DNA of 64,000 nt. It comes from Nocardia crassostreae (GTDB lineage Bacteria; Actinomycetota; Actinomycetes; Mycobacteriales; Mycobacteriaceae). The position numbers and the translations under genes were made by a program. This document shows, piece by piece, positions 24,493 to 32,725 of this stretch; position 1 is the stretch's first letter; every line of letters starts with the position of its first letter. Location: positions 279,750 to 343,749 of the forward strand of contig NZ_BDCH01000025.1 of NCBI RefSeq assembly GCF_001613405.1, written 5' to 3'. The notes beneath the pieces are model-generated. The model saw only the letters and a list, made by a program, of their open reading frames with translations. It had not been told where the DNA came from and searched no databases.

Positions 24493-25383
24493 CTAGCTAC
24501 GCGGAGAGGCGGAGGAGCCGTACTGGTAGAAGCCCGTGCCGGTCTTCTTGCCCAGCAGGCCCGCTTCGACCATGCGCATGAGCAGCGGCGGGGCGGAGTA
24601 CAGGGGCTCCTTGAACTCGGCGTACATGGAGTCGGCGATGGACTTCACGGTGTCGAGGCCGACCAGGTCGGTGAGCGCCAGCGGGCCCATGGGGTGGGCA
24701 CAGCCGAGCACCATGGCCTTGTCGACGTCTTCCTTGGTGGCGAAACCGGACTCGACCATGCGGATGGCCGAGAGCAGGTACGGCACCAGCAGCGCGTTGA
24801 CCACGAAGCCGGAGCGGTCGGCGGAGCGCACGACCTGCTTGCCGAGAATGTCGGAGGCGAACTGCTCGGCGCGCTTGGTGACCGCGTCGGAGGTCTTGAG
24901 CGTGGTGATGAGCTCGACCAGCGGCAGCACCGGCACCGGGTTGAAGAAGTGCATGCCCACAACCCGCCCCGGGTTGTGGGTGGCCACGGCGATCCTCATG
25001 ATCGGAATGGAGGAGGTGTTGGAGGCCAGCACCGCATTGGGGTCGGTGACGACCTTGTCGAGCTCGGCGAAGATGGCGGTCTTCACTTCCTCGCTCTCCA
25101 GCACGGCCTCGACGACCAGCTGGCGATCGGCGAAATCGCCCAGGTCGGAGGTGAAGCGCAGCCGCCAGGCCGCCTGCTCGCGCTCCCGCTCGGTGATCTT
25201 GCCTCTGGACACCCCGCGGTCCAGCGACCGCAGGACGCGCGCCCGGCCGGCCGCGGCCAGCTCACGGGTCTGTTCGAAGACGAGCACATCGACGTGTGCC
25301 CGGGCGCAGACCTCTGCGATGCCCGCGCCCATCTGTCCGGCGCCGATAATGCCGACGCGCTGAATCTTCTCGCTGCTGCTCAC
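24493..25383 (-). CDS. fadB2: 3-hydroxybutyryl-CoA dehydrogenase FadB2
   Basis: This 296-residue 3-hydroxyacyl-CoA dehydrogenase has an N-terminal Rossmann motif VGIIGAGQMGAGIAEV, the SNTSSIPI segment, catalytic His in GMHFFNPVP and a C-terminal dimerisation domain (FVVNALLVPYLLSA). It interconverts acetoacetyl-CoA and 3-hydroxybutyryl-CoA with NAD(P)H in the cytoplasm. The GTG at 25383 follows GGAGCGGGAC. It lies downstream of isocitrate lyase on the same strand, the Rv0467-Rv0468 order, which ties it to fatty-acid and acetate growth. The hairpin at 25537-25564 may uncouple the two. Confidence 0.93.
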   Translation of the reverse strand: MSSSEKIQRVGIIGAGQMGAGIAEVCARAHVDVLVFEQTRELAAAGRARVLRSLDRGVSRGKITEREREQAAWRLRFTSDLGDFADRQLVVEAVLESEEVKTAIFAELDKVVTDPNAVLASNTSSIPIMRIAVATHNPGRVVGMHFFNPVPVLPLVELITTLKTSDAVTKRAEQFASDILGKQVVRSADRSGFVVNALLVPYLLSAIRMVESGFATKEDVDKAMVLGCAHPMGPLALTDLVGLDTVKSIADSMYAEFKEPLYSAPPLLMRMVEAGLLGKKTGTGFYQYGSSASPRS

Positions 25384-25536
25384 GTCCCGCTCCTGCTGTG
25401 TGTTGGCCGTCGTGGCTATGGGTGAAGGCGTCGGATATTCGGTGCGACCCTGCGCCTTCGTAAGGTCTTGATTTTCAACGTTATAAGGAAATGCCCTCCC
25501 CGCCGGGGCTGTCGACGGGAAGGGCGGATGAACACC

Positions 25537-25564
25537 GTCGAAGGGGACTCGCGCCCCCTTCGAC
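25537..25564 (-). terminator. Hairpin between isocitrate lyase and fadB2
   Basis: GTCGAAGGGG pairs perfectly with CCCCTTCGAC across an 8-base loop, about 80 bases past the aceA stop. The rest of the 257-base gap is a likely fadB2 promoter region with an AT-rich patch near 25470-25490. Confidence 0.65.
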
Positions 25565-25640
25565 AGGTTCGAGGGTCCGGGGCGACGGAAGGTGTGATGC
25601 GACTACCGCCCCGGATCAGGTCCTCGAAACCGGTTCCAAC

Positions 25641-26930
25641 TCAGTGGAACTGGCCCTCCTCGGTGGAGCCCTTCAGCGCCGCGGTCGAGGTGTTGGGGTC
25701 GACCGTGGTGGCGATGGTGTCGAAGTAGCCGGCGCCGACCTCACGCTGGTGCTTGACGGCGGTGAAGCCACGCTCGGCGGCGGCCTTGAACTCGCGCTCC
25801 TGCAGGTCGACGAAGGCGGTCATGCCCTCGCGGGCGTAGCCGTGCGCCAGGTCGAACATGCCGTAGTTCAGCGAGTGGAAGCCGGCCAGGGTGATGAACT
25901 GGAACTTGAAGCCCATGGCGCCCAGCTCACGCTGGAACTTCGCGATGGTGGCGTCGTCCAGATGCGCCTTCCAGTTGAAGGACGGCGAGCAGTTGTAGGC
26001 CAGCAGCTGGTCCGGGAACTCGCCGCGGACGGCCTCGGCGAACTTGCGGGCGACCTCGAGGTCCGGCACGCCGGTCTCCATCCAGATGAGGTCGGAGTAC
26101 GGGGCGTAGGCCTTGGCGCGCGCGATGCAGGGCTCGATGCCGTTCTTCACACCGAAGAAGCCCTCGGGGGTACGGGTGCCGTCGAGGAACTCGCGGTCGC
26201 GCTCGTCCACATCGGAGGTGATCAGGGTGGCGGCCTCGGCGTCGGTGCGCGCGATGATGACCGACGGGACACCGGCGACGTCGGCCGCGAGGCGAGCCGA
26301 GGTCAGGGTGCGGATGTGCTGCTGGGTGGGGATGAGCACCTTGCCGCCGAGGTGGCCGCACTTCTTCTCAGAGGCCAGCTGGTCCTCCCAGTGCACACCG
26401 GCGGCGCCGACGGCGATCATGGCCTTCTGCAGCTCGTAGGCGTTCAGGGCGCCACCGAAACCGGCCTCGGCGTCGGCGACGATCGGGGCCAGCCAGTTGG
26501 CGACGGAGGTGTCGTTCTCGACCTTGGCGATCTCGTCGGCGCGCAGCAGCGCGTTGTTGATGCGACGCACGACCGACGGCACCGAGTTGGCCGGGTACAG
26601 CGACTGGTCCGGGTAGGTGTGGCCGGACAGGTTGGCGTCACCGGCGACCTGCCAACCGGACAGGTAGATGGCCTTCAGGCCGGCGCGAACCTGCTGCACG
26701 GCCTGGTTGCCGGTGAGGGCGCCCAGGGAGTTGATGTAGTCCTCGTTGTTGACCAGATCCCAGAGGATCTCGGCACCACGGCGGGCGAGCGTGTGCTCCT
26801 CGACGACGGTGCCCTGCAGCTTCACAACCTGCTCGGCGGTGTAGTTGCGGGTGATGCCCTTCCAGCGCGGGTTGGTGTCCCAGTCCTGCTGGATCTCCGC
26901 AGCGGTCTTCGGGGTGCCGACAGTCGACAT
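25641..26930 (-). CDS. aceA: Isocitrate lyase
   Basis: This 429-residue isocitrate lyase has the catalytic loop KKCGHLGGK near residue 190, substrate-binding NCSPSFNWK near residue 313 and the TLAGFHSLN segment. It cleaves isocitrate to succinate and glyoxylate (glyoxylate shunt, methylcitrate side activity in mycobacteria). The length equals that of short actinobacterial Icl1. ATG 26930 follows GGAGTCAGAG; the longer in-frame extension to 27011 lacks a ribosome site. RamB-like boxes upstream (27008-27200) and the ramB gene at 54.7 kb indicate acetate-responsive control. FadB2 follows on the same strand. Confidence 0.97.
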   Translation of the reverse strand: MSTVGTPKTAAEIQQDWDTNPRWKGITRNYTAEQVVKLQGTVVEEHTLARRGAEILWDLVNNEDYINSLGALTGNQAVQQVRAGLKAIYLSGWQVAGDANLSGHTYPDQSLYPANSVPSVVRRINNALLRADEIAKVENDTSVANWLAPIVADAEAGFGGALNAYELQKAMIAVGAAGVHWEDQLASEKKCGHLGGKVLIPTQQHIRTLTSARLAADVAGVPSVIIARTDAEAATLITSDVDERDREFLDGTRTPEGFFGVKNGIEPCIARAKAYAPYSDLIWMETGVPDLEVARKFAEAVRGEFPDQLLAYNCSPSFNWKAHLDDATIAKFQRELGAMGFKFQFITLAGFHSLNYGMFDLAHGYAREGMTAFVDLQEREFKAAAERGFTAVKHQREVGAGYFDTIATTVDPNTSTAALKGSTEEGQFH

Positions 26931-27007
26931 CTCTGACTCCACTTCTCTGTTCGGTCTCGGTTGGCCCCGCTCGCCGGACTCTGAAGAATCCGATCTCTGC
27001 TGGAGCG

Positions 27008-27200
27008 GCAATTTGCAGACTTGCTAGGCCCGCGGGGTGTACTTCCACACGATGGCACAGGAAAAAATGTGCGCCTACCTGTTGCAAGTGTTAATCCCCG
27101 CTAGGTTTCACCTGCTCATTGCTAACTCTGCGAAATTTGCCTGTTAATTGCAGCGGGGGAATCTACTCGCCGGTAGGCCTGACGTGCAGTTTTGCATAAC
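27008..27200. promoter_or_regulatory. aceA upstream region with repeated TTTGC boxes
   Basis: In the AT-rich gap upstream of aceA, related motifs recur: GCAATTTGCAGACTTGC (27008-27024), TTGCAAGTGTTAA (from 27082), GCGAAATTTGCCTGTTAATTG (about 27130-27150) and GCAGTTTTGCATAAC (27186-27200). They resemble the A/T-rich TTTGCAA elements bound by RamB in corynebacteria and mycobacteria. Assignment to RamB is inference. Confidence 0.5.
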
Positions 27201-27388
27201 GCCCGTACTGCTTGGGTGATCGCGGCCACCGGAACCCGACGCGCCGGGAACCGACGACTTGTGAGAACCTTCACAGTCGATTGTGATCTTGGTGGGTGTG
27301 GGGCAGGCCACCCGGGGTCCGAAACACGGCCTAATCTGATCGCATGTCCAGGGCTGCCGCGCCGTCACAGCGGTATGAGGAGGAATCC

Positions 27389-28534
27389 ATGCGGAATCGA
27401 TGGCCGCGCACGGCCGCAATCGCCGCCCTTTCGATCGCCGCGCTGGTCAGCGGCTCGCCCGCCCTCGCGACACCCCTCCCCGGGACGGGCACGGTCACCG
27501 CCGTGGCACCCCTCGCACCCGCCGCCACCCTGCCCGGATCGGTGGGTTCGCAGCGGATCCTCTACACCAGCACGACCGCGGGCGAGGCCTATACAACCGC
27601 GAGCGCGGCCGTCTACTTCCCGCCCGGTGCGGCGCCGGACGGTGGCTGGCCGGTCATAGCCTGGGCGCGCGGCACCATCGGCCTCGGCGACGACTGCGCC
27701 TACTCCATCGCCGGACCCGTTGCCCGCGAACGCGACTGGGCCTACCTCGGGACCTGGCTGCGACAGGGTTACGCGATTGTCGCCGCCGATTACGCGGGCC
27801 TCGGCACACCCGGCGACCACCCGTACCTGAACGGCGTCGTGGAGGCGCACAATGTGGTCGACGCGGTCACGGCCGCCACCCGCCACTATCCCGCGCTGTC
27901 GAACAAATGGGTGGTCGTCGGCCAGTCCCAGGGCGGCGGCGCGGCCGTCACCACCGCCCGCTTCGCCACCGAATTCGGCGGCCCGGAACTGGACTACCGC
28001 GGCGCGGTGGGCACCGGCGTCCCCGCCTATATCGAGAACGCCATGCTCCCCCTGGCCCCGAATGTGCCGCCGATCAGACTCGGCTCGCACATCACCGCCT
28101 ACATCCTGTACATCCTCAACGGCCTGCGCACCACCTATCCGGACCTGAATATCGAGTCCTATCTCACCGATGCGGGCCGCTACTGGCTGAACCGTTCCAG
28201 CCAGTCCTGCCTGGATCCCATCGGCGAGGAGCTCGGCGCGCACAAGGTGATCCTCGGCGACCTGTTCTCCCGCCCCTTCGCCCAGATCCCGAACCTCCCC
28301 GGCCTACTGGCCTCCTACATGGGCCTCCCCGAAACCGGTTACGACAAGCCGGTATTCATGGGCCAGGGCCTGGAGGACACCGATGTGATCACCCCCGCCA
28401 CCCTGGCCTTCGCGGCGAAGGTGCAGGCCAACGGCCAGCCGTTCACCCTGCGCACCTACGCCGCCGACCACAGCGGAGCCGTCAATGCCTCCCTGGTCGA
28501 TTCACTCCCGTTCGTGCGCGACCTCTTCGCCTGA
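27389..28534 (+). CDS. Secreted lipase (LIP family, PF03583-like)
   Basis: The protein has 381 residues. A signal peptide (about residues 8-28, ending PALAT) precedes an alpha/beta-hydrolase domain with the GQSQGGGAA nucleophile elbow near residue 188, two extracellular cysteines (DDCAYS, SSQSCLDP) and a C-terminal YAADHSG His motif. The family hydrolyses triacylglycerols or other esters outside the cell. ATG 27389 is preceded by GAGGAGGAATCC, a strong site; the in-frame ATG at 27344 would put 15 polar residues ahead of the signal. The 3' end overlaps the convergent gene at 28502 by 33 bases. Confidence 0.87.
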   Translation: MRNRWPRTAAIAALSIAALVSGSPALATPLPGTGTVTAVAPLAPAATLPGSVGSQRILYTSTTAGEAYTTASAAVYFPPGAAPDGGWPVIAWARGTIGLGDDCAYSIAGPVARERDWAYLGTWLRQGYAIVAADYAGLGTPGDHPYLNGVVEAHNVVDAVTAATRHYPALSNKWVVVGQSQGGGAAVTTARFATEFGGPELDYRGAVGTGVPAYIENAMLPLAPNVPPIRLGSHITAYILYILNGLRTTYPDLNIESYLTDAGRYWLNRSSQSCLDPIGEELGAHKVILGDLFSRPFAQIPNLPGLLASYMGLPETGYDKPVFMGQGLEDTDVITPATLAFAAKVQANGQPFTLRTYAADHSGAVNASLVDSLPFVRDLFA

Positions 28535-28897
28535 GCGAATGGCCGTGGCCCGCAACGGGCCGTCCGCCAGCAGTTCCAGCGCGGTGAGAAACCGGCCCTG
28601 GTAGCCGCGGACCCCGCCGGATTCGAGGGTGTGGATATCGGCGGGGTGACCGGTGAGCGCGACGGTGCGGCGCATGATGCGCCGCCGCAGTTGCTCACTG
28701 GCGAAGCGGGTGACGGCACCGGCATCGGCGGCACCGAATTCGCCGCTGTGCCGGATGCGGATGCGGTCGACGGTGGTGCCGAGTGCGCCCGCGGCCAGCC
28801 CGGCGAGACGGGCGGTCGTGCCATTGCCGAATCCCGCCGTGCCGATGCGCAGTTCGTAGCTGCCGTCGGGCAGCAGTTCGATATGAGCGGTGGTCAT
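28502..28897 (-). CDS. Stand-alone fragment of a molybdenum-hydroxylase (XDH-type) large-subunit domain
   Basis: This 131-residue protein begins TAHIELLPDGSYELRIGT, followed by GFGNGT, LGTTVDRIRIRHSG and an RFLTALELLADGPLRATA stretch. This is the order seen in the C-terminal molybdopterin-binding region of xanthine dehydrogenase/aldehyde oxidase large subunits, where the first block reads GxGxGT. The start ATG 28897 has a very good AGGAGGAG site, so translation looks genuine. It is far too short to bind cofactor alone. It may be a domain remnant or a partner of another subunit. XdhC and MobA-like maturation genes lie 5 kb away. Confidence 0.6.
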   Translation of the reverse strand: MTTAHIELLPDGSYELRIGTAGFGNGTTARLAGLAAGALGTTVDRIRIRHSGEFGAADAGAVTRFASEQLRRRIMRRTVALTGHPADIHTLESGGVRGYQGRFLTALELLADGPLRATAIRSGEEVAHERE

Positions 28898-29168
28898 CAC
28901 TCCTCCTCTGGAGAAATCGCAGGGCCGGGCCGGGATGTTCCGCCGAGCGGTAACGTCCCGCAGAACGGGTGGCAGTCACCCGCCACCCGTTCTGCGGAAC
29001 GCCCTCCTCCCCCTGGTTCGTGGCGGTCGAGCCACCGCAGCTGCTTGCCACGACGAGCATCACCATGACCGCGAAAACAATGACGGCCGTGAACAATCCG
29101 GCGAACCAGCCGGCGTGGAAACGCGGTAGCGGCATGACGAAGACGAAAGGGCCGAGGTCGAGGATCAC
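28695..29168 (-). CDS. Small membrane protein with uncertain C-terminus
   Basis: The start GTG 29168 overlaps the stop of the preceding frame (GTGA). The first 40 residues form one hydrophobic helix (about residues 17-37, FAGLFTAVIVFAVMVMLVVA) followed by SSCGG, so a small membrane protein or lipoprotein-like product is likely. Beyond about residue 55 the translation becomes Arg/His-rich and overlaps the next gene (28502-28897), so the true end may be earlier, near the perfect inverted repeat at 28958-28997. It is the middle member of a three-gene cassette divergent from the STAND ATPase. Confidence 0.45.
   Translation of the reverse strand: MILDLGPFVFVMPLPRFHAGWFAGLFTAVIVFAVMVMLVVASSCGGSTATNQGEEGVPQNGWRVTATRSAGRYRSAEHPGPALRFLQRRSDDHRSYRTAARRQLRTAHRHGGIRQWHDRPSRRAGRGRTRHHRRPHPHPAQRRIRCRRCRCRHPLRQ
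28958..28997. repeat. 16-bp perfect inverted repeat
   Basis: CCGCAGAACGGGTGGC (28958-28973) is exactly reverse-complemented at 28982-28997 across an 8-base loop. An alternative outer pairing (GTTCCGC 28937-28943 with GCGGAAC 28994-29000) exists. It lies between the small membrane ORF and the XDH-fragment gene; a terminator/processing hairpin is likely. Confidence 0.7.
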
Positions 29169-29564
29169 CGGGTGACTCCTCTGCCGTCGCGGTTCCGGTC
29201 GTGGCGGATATCGCAGCGGCCCTGTGGGTGGCGCCAGAACCCGGTGGATCCTGGCGCCTCCCCCTCGTCCTCGGCGCCGCGCAGGGCGAGCAGGCACATG
29301 ACCCTCGGTGAGGGTGACGCCGAGAATGCCCGCATTGAGGGAGGCCATCTCACCGTCGAATTCGCCGCCGGGATTAAGCAGTCCGGCAATGACCATCTCG
29401 GCCAGCACCACGCCGGCCATGGCCTGTTCGCGGGTGAAGCGCATGGAGGTGGGCAGGTAGGACAGCACCCAGCGGCCCCGTCGCGGTTCGGGTACGTCGA
29501 CCCGGAAGGCGACCTCCTGCGCCACATCGCTGCTGATGAGCCAGTTGGAAGCGGTGATTGCCAT
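29165..29564 (-). CDS. Small conserved-looking protein of unknown function, apparent frame switch
   Basis: From ATG 29564 (AAGGA eight bases upstream) about 90 residues read well (ASNWLISSDVAQEVAFRVD, RWVLSYLPTSMRFTREQAMA), reminiscent of small actinobacterial proteins with a trypsin-like composition of unknown role. After GVTLTEG near 29296 the sensible sequence moves to the +1 frame (MCLLALRGAEDEGEAPGSTG, ending GRGVTR) and stops at 29165, overlapping the next gene by GTGA. Either a single-base indel splits one gene of about 132 codons, or two coupled ORFs exist. It is divergent from the STAND ATPase at 29785 and may share its promoter region. Confidence 0.5.
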
Positions 29565-29784
29565 TGACCCGATCCTTTCCGCCCGGTCGGACCGCCCCCT
29601 GTTTCGCCGGTCCTGGTGGTGGCTCAATGGTCGCGAAATCGCGAATCACTTCGAATCCCAGCGCCGTCCGGAATTTCTTGGCGTATCACGCGTCCTTGAC
29701 CAGCTGAAATTCGCGCGGTACCAAGGAAATATTCACAGCGGCGGCGGTGGAATCCGTGCGGTCGCCTAGGCGGGGAGGCGCACC

Positions 29785-32304
29785 GTGCCCCAGAACGGTG
29801 AATCCGATGATGTCGGCGCCGACGCGCGGAAGGAACTGCGGCGGATTCTACTCGGCATCGGGTTGCGTGAGCACGAGTTGCTGGAGCATCTGGCGGCGGA
29901 ATTGCGGCATCGGGGGTGTCGGCCGCGCAAGGCGTGGCGGCTGGCGAACGAGCTGACGCAGGAGGCGGTGGAGGCGCTCAAGAATCTGGCGGCGATCTAC
30001 CGCACCAGCTGGGATCGGCTGGTGGACACCGCCGATCTGCTGCAGATGCCGGGCCCGGATGTGGTGGCGTTCCGGGAGGAGGTGGCGCGGCACTGCACGG
30101 CGCTGCCGAATTCACGCGGGATTCCCGAGGAGACAATGCTTTTCGTCGGCCGCGAGGAGCAGCGCACGGAACTGCTGCGCCGGGTGCGCGAGCATCTGGA
30201 CGCCAATCGGCCCGCGGTGCACGTGATCAACGGCCTGGCGGGGATGGGCAAGACCGCACTGGCCCGCAAGATCGTGAAGGAACATTCCGGCTGCTATCCG
30301 GACGGCTGGATCTGGGAGGACCTGCGCGGTCACACCGAGGGCCGCGCACCGCGCACCGCCACCGGGGTGCTGGAGCAGCTGCTGCTGCGGATCGGGGTGC
30401 CGCCGGAGACCATCGAGCCGGATCAGGCGCGGCGAGCGGAACGCTGGCGCTTCGAGATGCGGGATCGGCGCATGCTCATCGTGTTCGACAATGTGCTCGA
30501 CTCCAAGCAGGTGCGCGATCTGCTGCCGCACGCGCCGGGCTGCTTCGTGCTGATCACCAGCCGCCGCAAGCTCACCGGGCTGGTGGGTTCCGCGCCGCTG
30601 CAATTGGATGCCATGCCGCGCGCCGAGGCCGAGGAGCTGCTGGTGACTCTGAGTCATCTGCCGCCCGGCTACGACGTGGGGGCGGTACGCCGGATTCTGG
30701 AGACGGCGGGGCGGCTGCCCTTGGCGCTGCGCCTGATAGCCGGTCAGCTCGCCCACGGCGGCCCGGATATGCTCGCCGCCGCCGAGCGGGAGCTCCAGCA
30801 ATTGCGCGATCGGCTCGAGCACGTTCCGGCCGCCGAGGAATCGCCCGCCGCCGATATCCTGTCCCGTTTCTCGGGCGAGGGCGAAACCCTGCGCGCCGCT
30901 TTCGAATTGTCGTATCAGCGGCTGCCGGAGCCGGATCTGCGGTGCGCGGTGCGGCTGCTGGGCTGGTTCCCGGGTTCGGAGATCAGCGCCGAAACCCTGG
31001 CCGCTATGGCGGATCTGTCGCCGGAGGCCGCCAATGCCCTGATCCGGCGCATCTTCGAGGTCGGCCTCCTCGATGCGGCCGGTAGCGGGCTGCGCGGACA
31101 GCGCTATCGCATTCACGATGTGACCCGCCTGCTCGCCCGCGCGCAGGCGGCGCTGGAGGATCTACCCAGTGAGCACACCGCGGCGGTCGGGCGGCTCATT
31201 CGCTACAGCGTGCGGGTGGCCCAACGGGTCGGTGCGCCACGACCTTTCGATGTGGCGGGCAGTTTTCCCAATCCACCCAGCCCGGACCCGCCGGAAGAGA
31301 TCGCCGAGGCCCGCGAATGGCTCACCCGGGAACGGGAAATGCTGCTCGGCTGCATCCAGGCCTCGGGTTCGGGTGCGGACACCGGGGAGCTGGCCCGCCT
31401 GCTCGCCTCCCACCTGTCCGGGCTCGGCCACTGGTCGGACGCCAAGCGAATGTTCCTGCGCGCCTTGGATATCACCCGGGTCAACGGTGACCGCATCGCC
31501 GAATGCGATGTGCTCTACGGTCTCGGCACGGTGCACCGCCTGGCCTGCGACTACGACGTCGCCTCGAAATGCTTCAACGAGGCGCACGCTATTGCCGAGG
31601 CCACCGACGACGCCCTGCGCAAAGCGTCCGCGCTCTGGGACTATGCCGAAGTCACCAGGCACATAGGCGATTACGATCGCGCCCGGCACGCCTACGCCGA
31701 TGTGCTGAGCATTGCGCGCCAGCTGGAGAATCCCAAATTCGAGGGCGACACCATGCGCGGCCTGGGCCATATCGAGCGCCTGGCGGGGGATCCGCTCACC
31801 GCGCGCCGCTTCTACAGCGCCGCCCTCACCATCGCCGATCAGATCGGCGACCACTACAGCCGGGGCTGGTCGCTCTGGGGCCTGGGCAACGTCAATCGAG
31901 TGCGTGGCGATTTCACCACCGCCCGTGCGCAATTCGACGAATCGAATCGGATCGGCCAGCAGATCGGCGACAGCCTGCTGCGCGCGGACGCCTTGCGCGG
32001 CCACGGCCACATAGAACGCGATCTAGCCGACCTCGACGCCGCCCAGGGCTTCTACTCCGACTCCTTGAACATCGCCCGCCGCAGCGGTGACCCGCATGGC
32101 GAGGCCGACGCCTGGAATGCCCTGGCCGATGTCGCCGCCCACGCCGGAAAACGCGCCCGCGCCTGCGAATTCCTGCGCAAGGCACTCGCCCTCTACGAAA
32201 GCCTCGGCGTCAAACGCGCCGATCAGATTCGCGCCGACCTGGCCCGGCTGTCCGCCCCCGCCGATCCGCCCCCGGACGCGCCGAGAACATCGGCGAGAGG
32301 CTGA
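29785..32304 (+). CDS. STAND NTPase (NB-ARC type) with TPR repeats
   Basis: This 839-residue protein has a helical N-terminal region (1-115), then an NB-ARC-type ATPase: Walker A GLAGMGKTALARK near residue 151, Walker B MLIVFDN near 230, sensor LITSRRK near 255, RLPLALRL near 312, and a winged-helix part. From about residue 545 to 815 there are tetratricopeptide-type repeats (for example ALRKASALWDYAEVTRHIGD). It lacks the SARP DNA-binding domain of AfsR and any recognisable effector enzyme, so the N-terminus must be the adaptor or effector. GTG 29785 follows GGGGAGG. A sensor/scaffold switch is expected for this class; the ligand and partner are unknown. Confidence 0.88.
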   Translation: MPQNGESDDVGADARKELRRILLGIGLREHELLEHLAAELRHRGCRPRKAWRLANELTQEAVEALKNLAAIYRTSWDRLVDTADLLQMPGPDVVAFREEVARHCTALPNSRGIPEETMLFVGREEQRTELLRRVREHLDANRPAVHVINGLAGMGKTALARKIVKEHSGCYPDGWIWEDLRGHTEGRAPRTATGVLEQLLLRIGVPPETIEPDQARRAERWRFEMRDRRMLIVFDNVLDSKQVRDLLPHAPGCFVLITSRRKLTGLVGSAPLQLDAMPRAEAEELLVTLSHLPPGYDVGAVRRILETAGRLPLALRLIAGQLAHGGPDMLAAAERELQQLRDRLEHVPAAEESPAADILSRFSGEGETLRAAFELSYQRLPEPDLRCAVRLLGWFPGSEISAETLAAMADLSPEAANALIRRIFEVGLLDAAGSGLRGQRYRIHDVTRLLARAQAALEDLPSEHTAAVGRLIRYSVRVAQRVGAPRPFDVAGSFPNPPSPDPPEEIAEAREWLTREREMLLGCIQASGSGADTGELARLLASHLSGLGHWSDAKRMFLRALDITRVNGDRIAECDVLYGLGTVHRLACDYDVASKCFNEAHAIAEATDDALRKASALWDYAEVTRHIGDYDRARHAYADVLSIARQLENPKFEGDTMRGLGHIERLAGDPLTARRFYSAALTIADQIGDHYSRGWSLWGLGNVNRVRGDFTTARAQFDESNRIGQQIGDSLLRADALRGHGHIERDLADLDAAQGFYSDSLNIARRSGDPHGEADAWNALADVAAHAGKRARACEFLRKALALYESLGVKRADQIRADLARLSAPADPPPDAPRTSARG

Positions 32305-32404
32305 GGGCTGGGAGGGCACTCCGCGCGATCCCGCATCCGGCATCTCGTGGCGCGGTCGAGCCGTTCGCGGTGCGGCGGAACCGGTTCGGGTGCCGCCGGG
32401 CCGT

Positions 32405-32725
32405 TCAGCTGCCCCGATACGTCGAGAAGGCGAAGGGCGACAGCAGCAGTGGGACGTGATAATGCCGCTCGCCCGTCACGGTGAAGGCGACGGTCACCTC
32501 CGGATAGAAGCTTTCGACGACCTGGGCCGCGAAATAGTCACCGGTGGCGAAGGAGAGCCGGTAGGTGCCTGCGGGCAGTTCACCGGCCAGCGCTGCGATT
32601 CGCCCGTCGGCATCGGTCACGCCGCGCGCCAGTTCCGCGCCGTCCGCCTCGGTCAGCGTTACCGCGATACCGGCGGCGGGTATTCCGCGCACGGCGTCCA
32701 GCACATGGGTGCTCAGCGTGCTCAT
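32405..32725 (-). CDS. uraH: 5-hydroxyisourate hydrolase
   Basis: This 106-residue transthyretin-related protein starts LSTHVLDAVRG, contains ERHYHVPLLLSPFAFS and ends with the family-defining YRGS tetrapeptide. It hydrolyses 5-hydroxyisourate to OHCU in urate breakdown. Its ATG overlaps the stop of the OHCU decarboxylase gene (TCAT), so the two consecutive pathway enzymes are cotranscribed. Urate oxidase itself is not in the window. Confidence 0.95.
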   Translation of the reverse strand: MSTLSTHVLDAVRGIPAAGIAVTLTEADGAELARGVTDADGRIAALAGELPAGTYRLSFATGDYFAAQVVESFYPEVTVAFTVTGERHYHVPLLLSPFAFSTYRGS

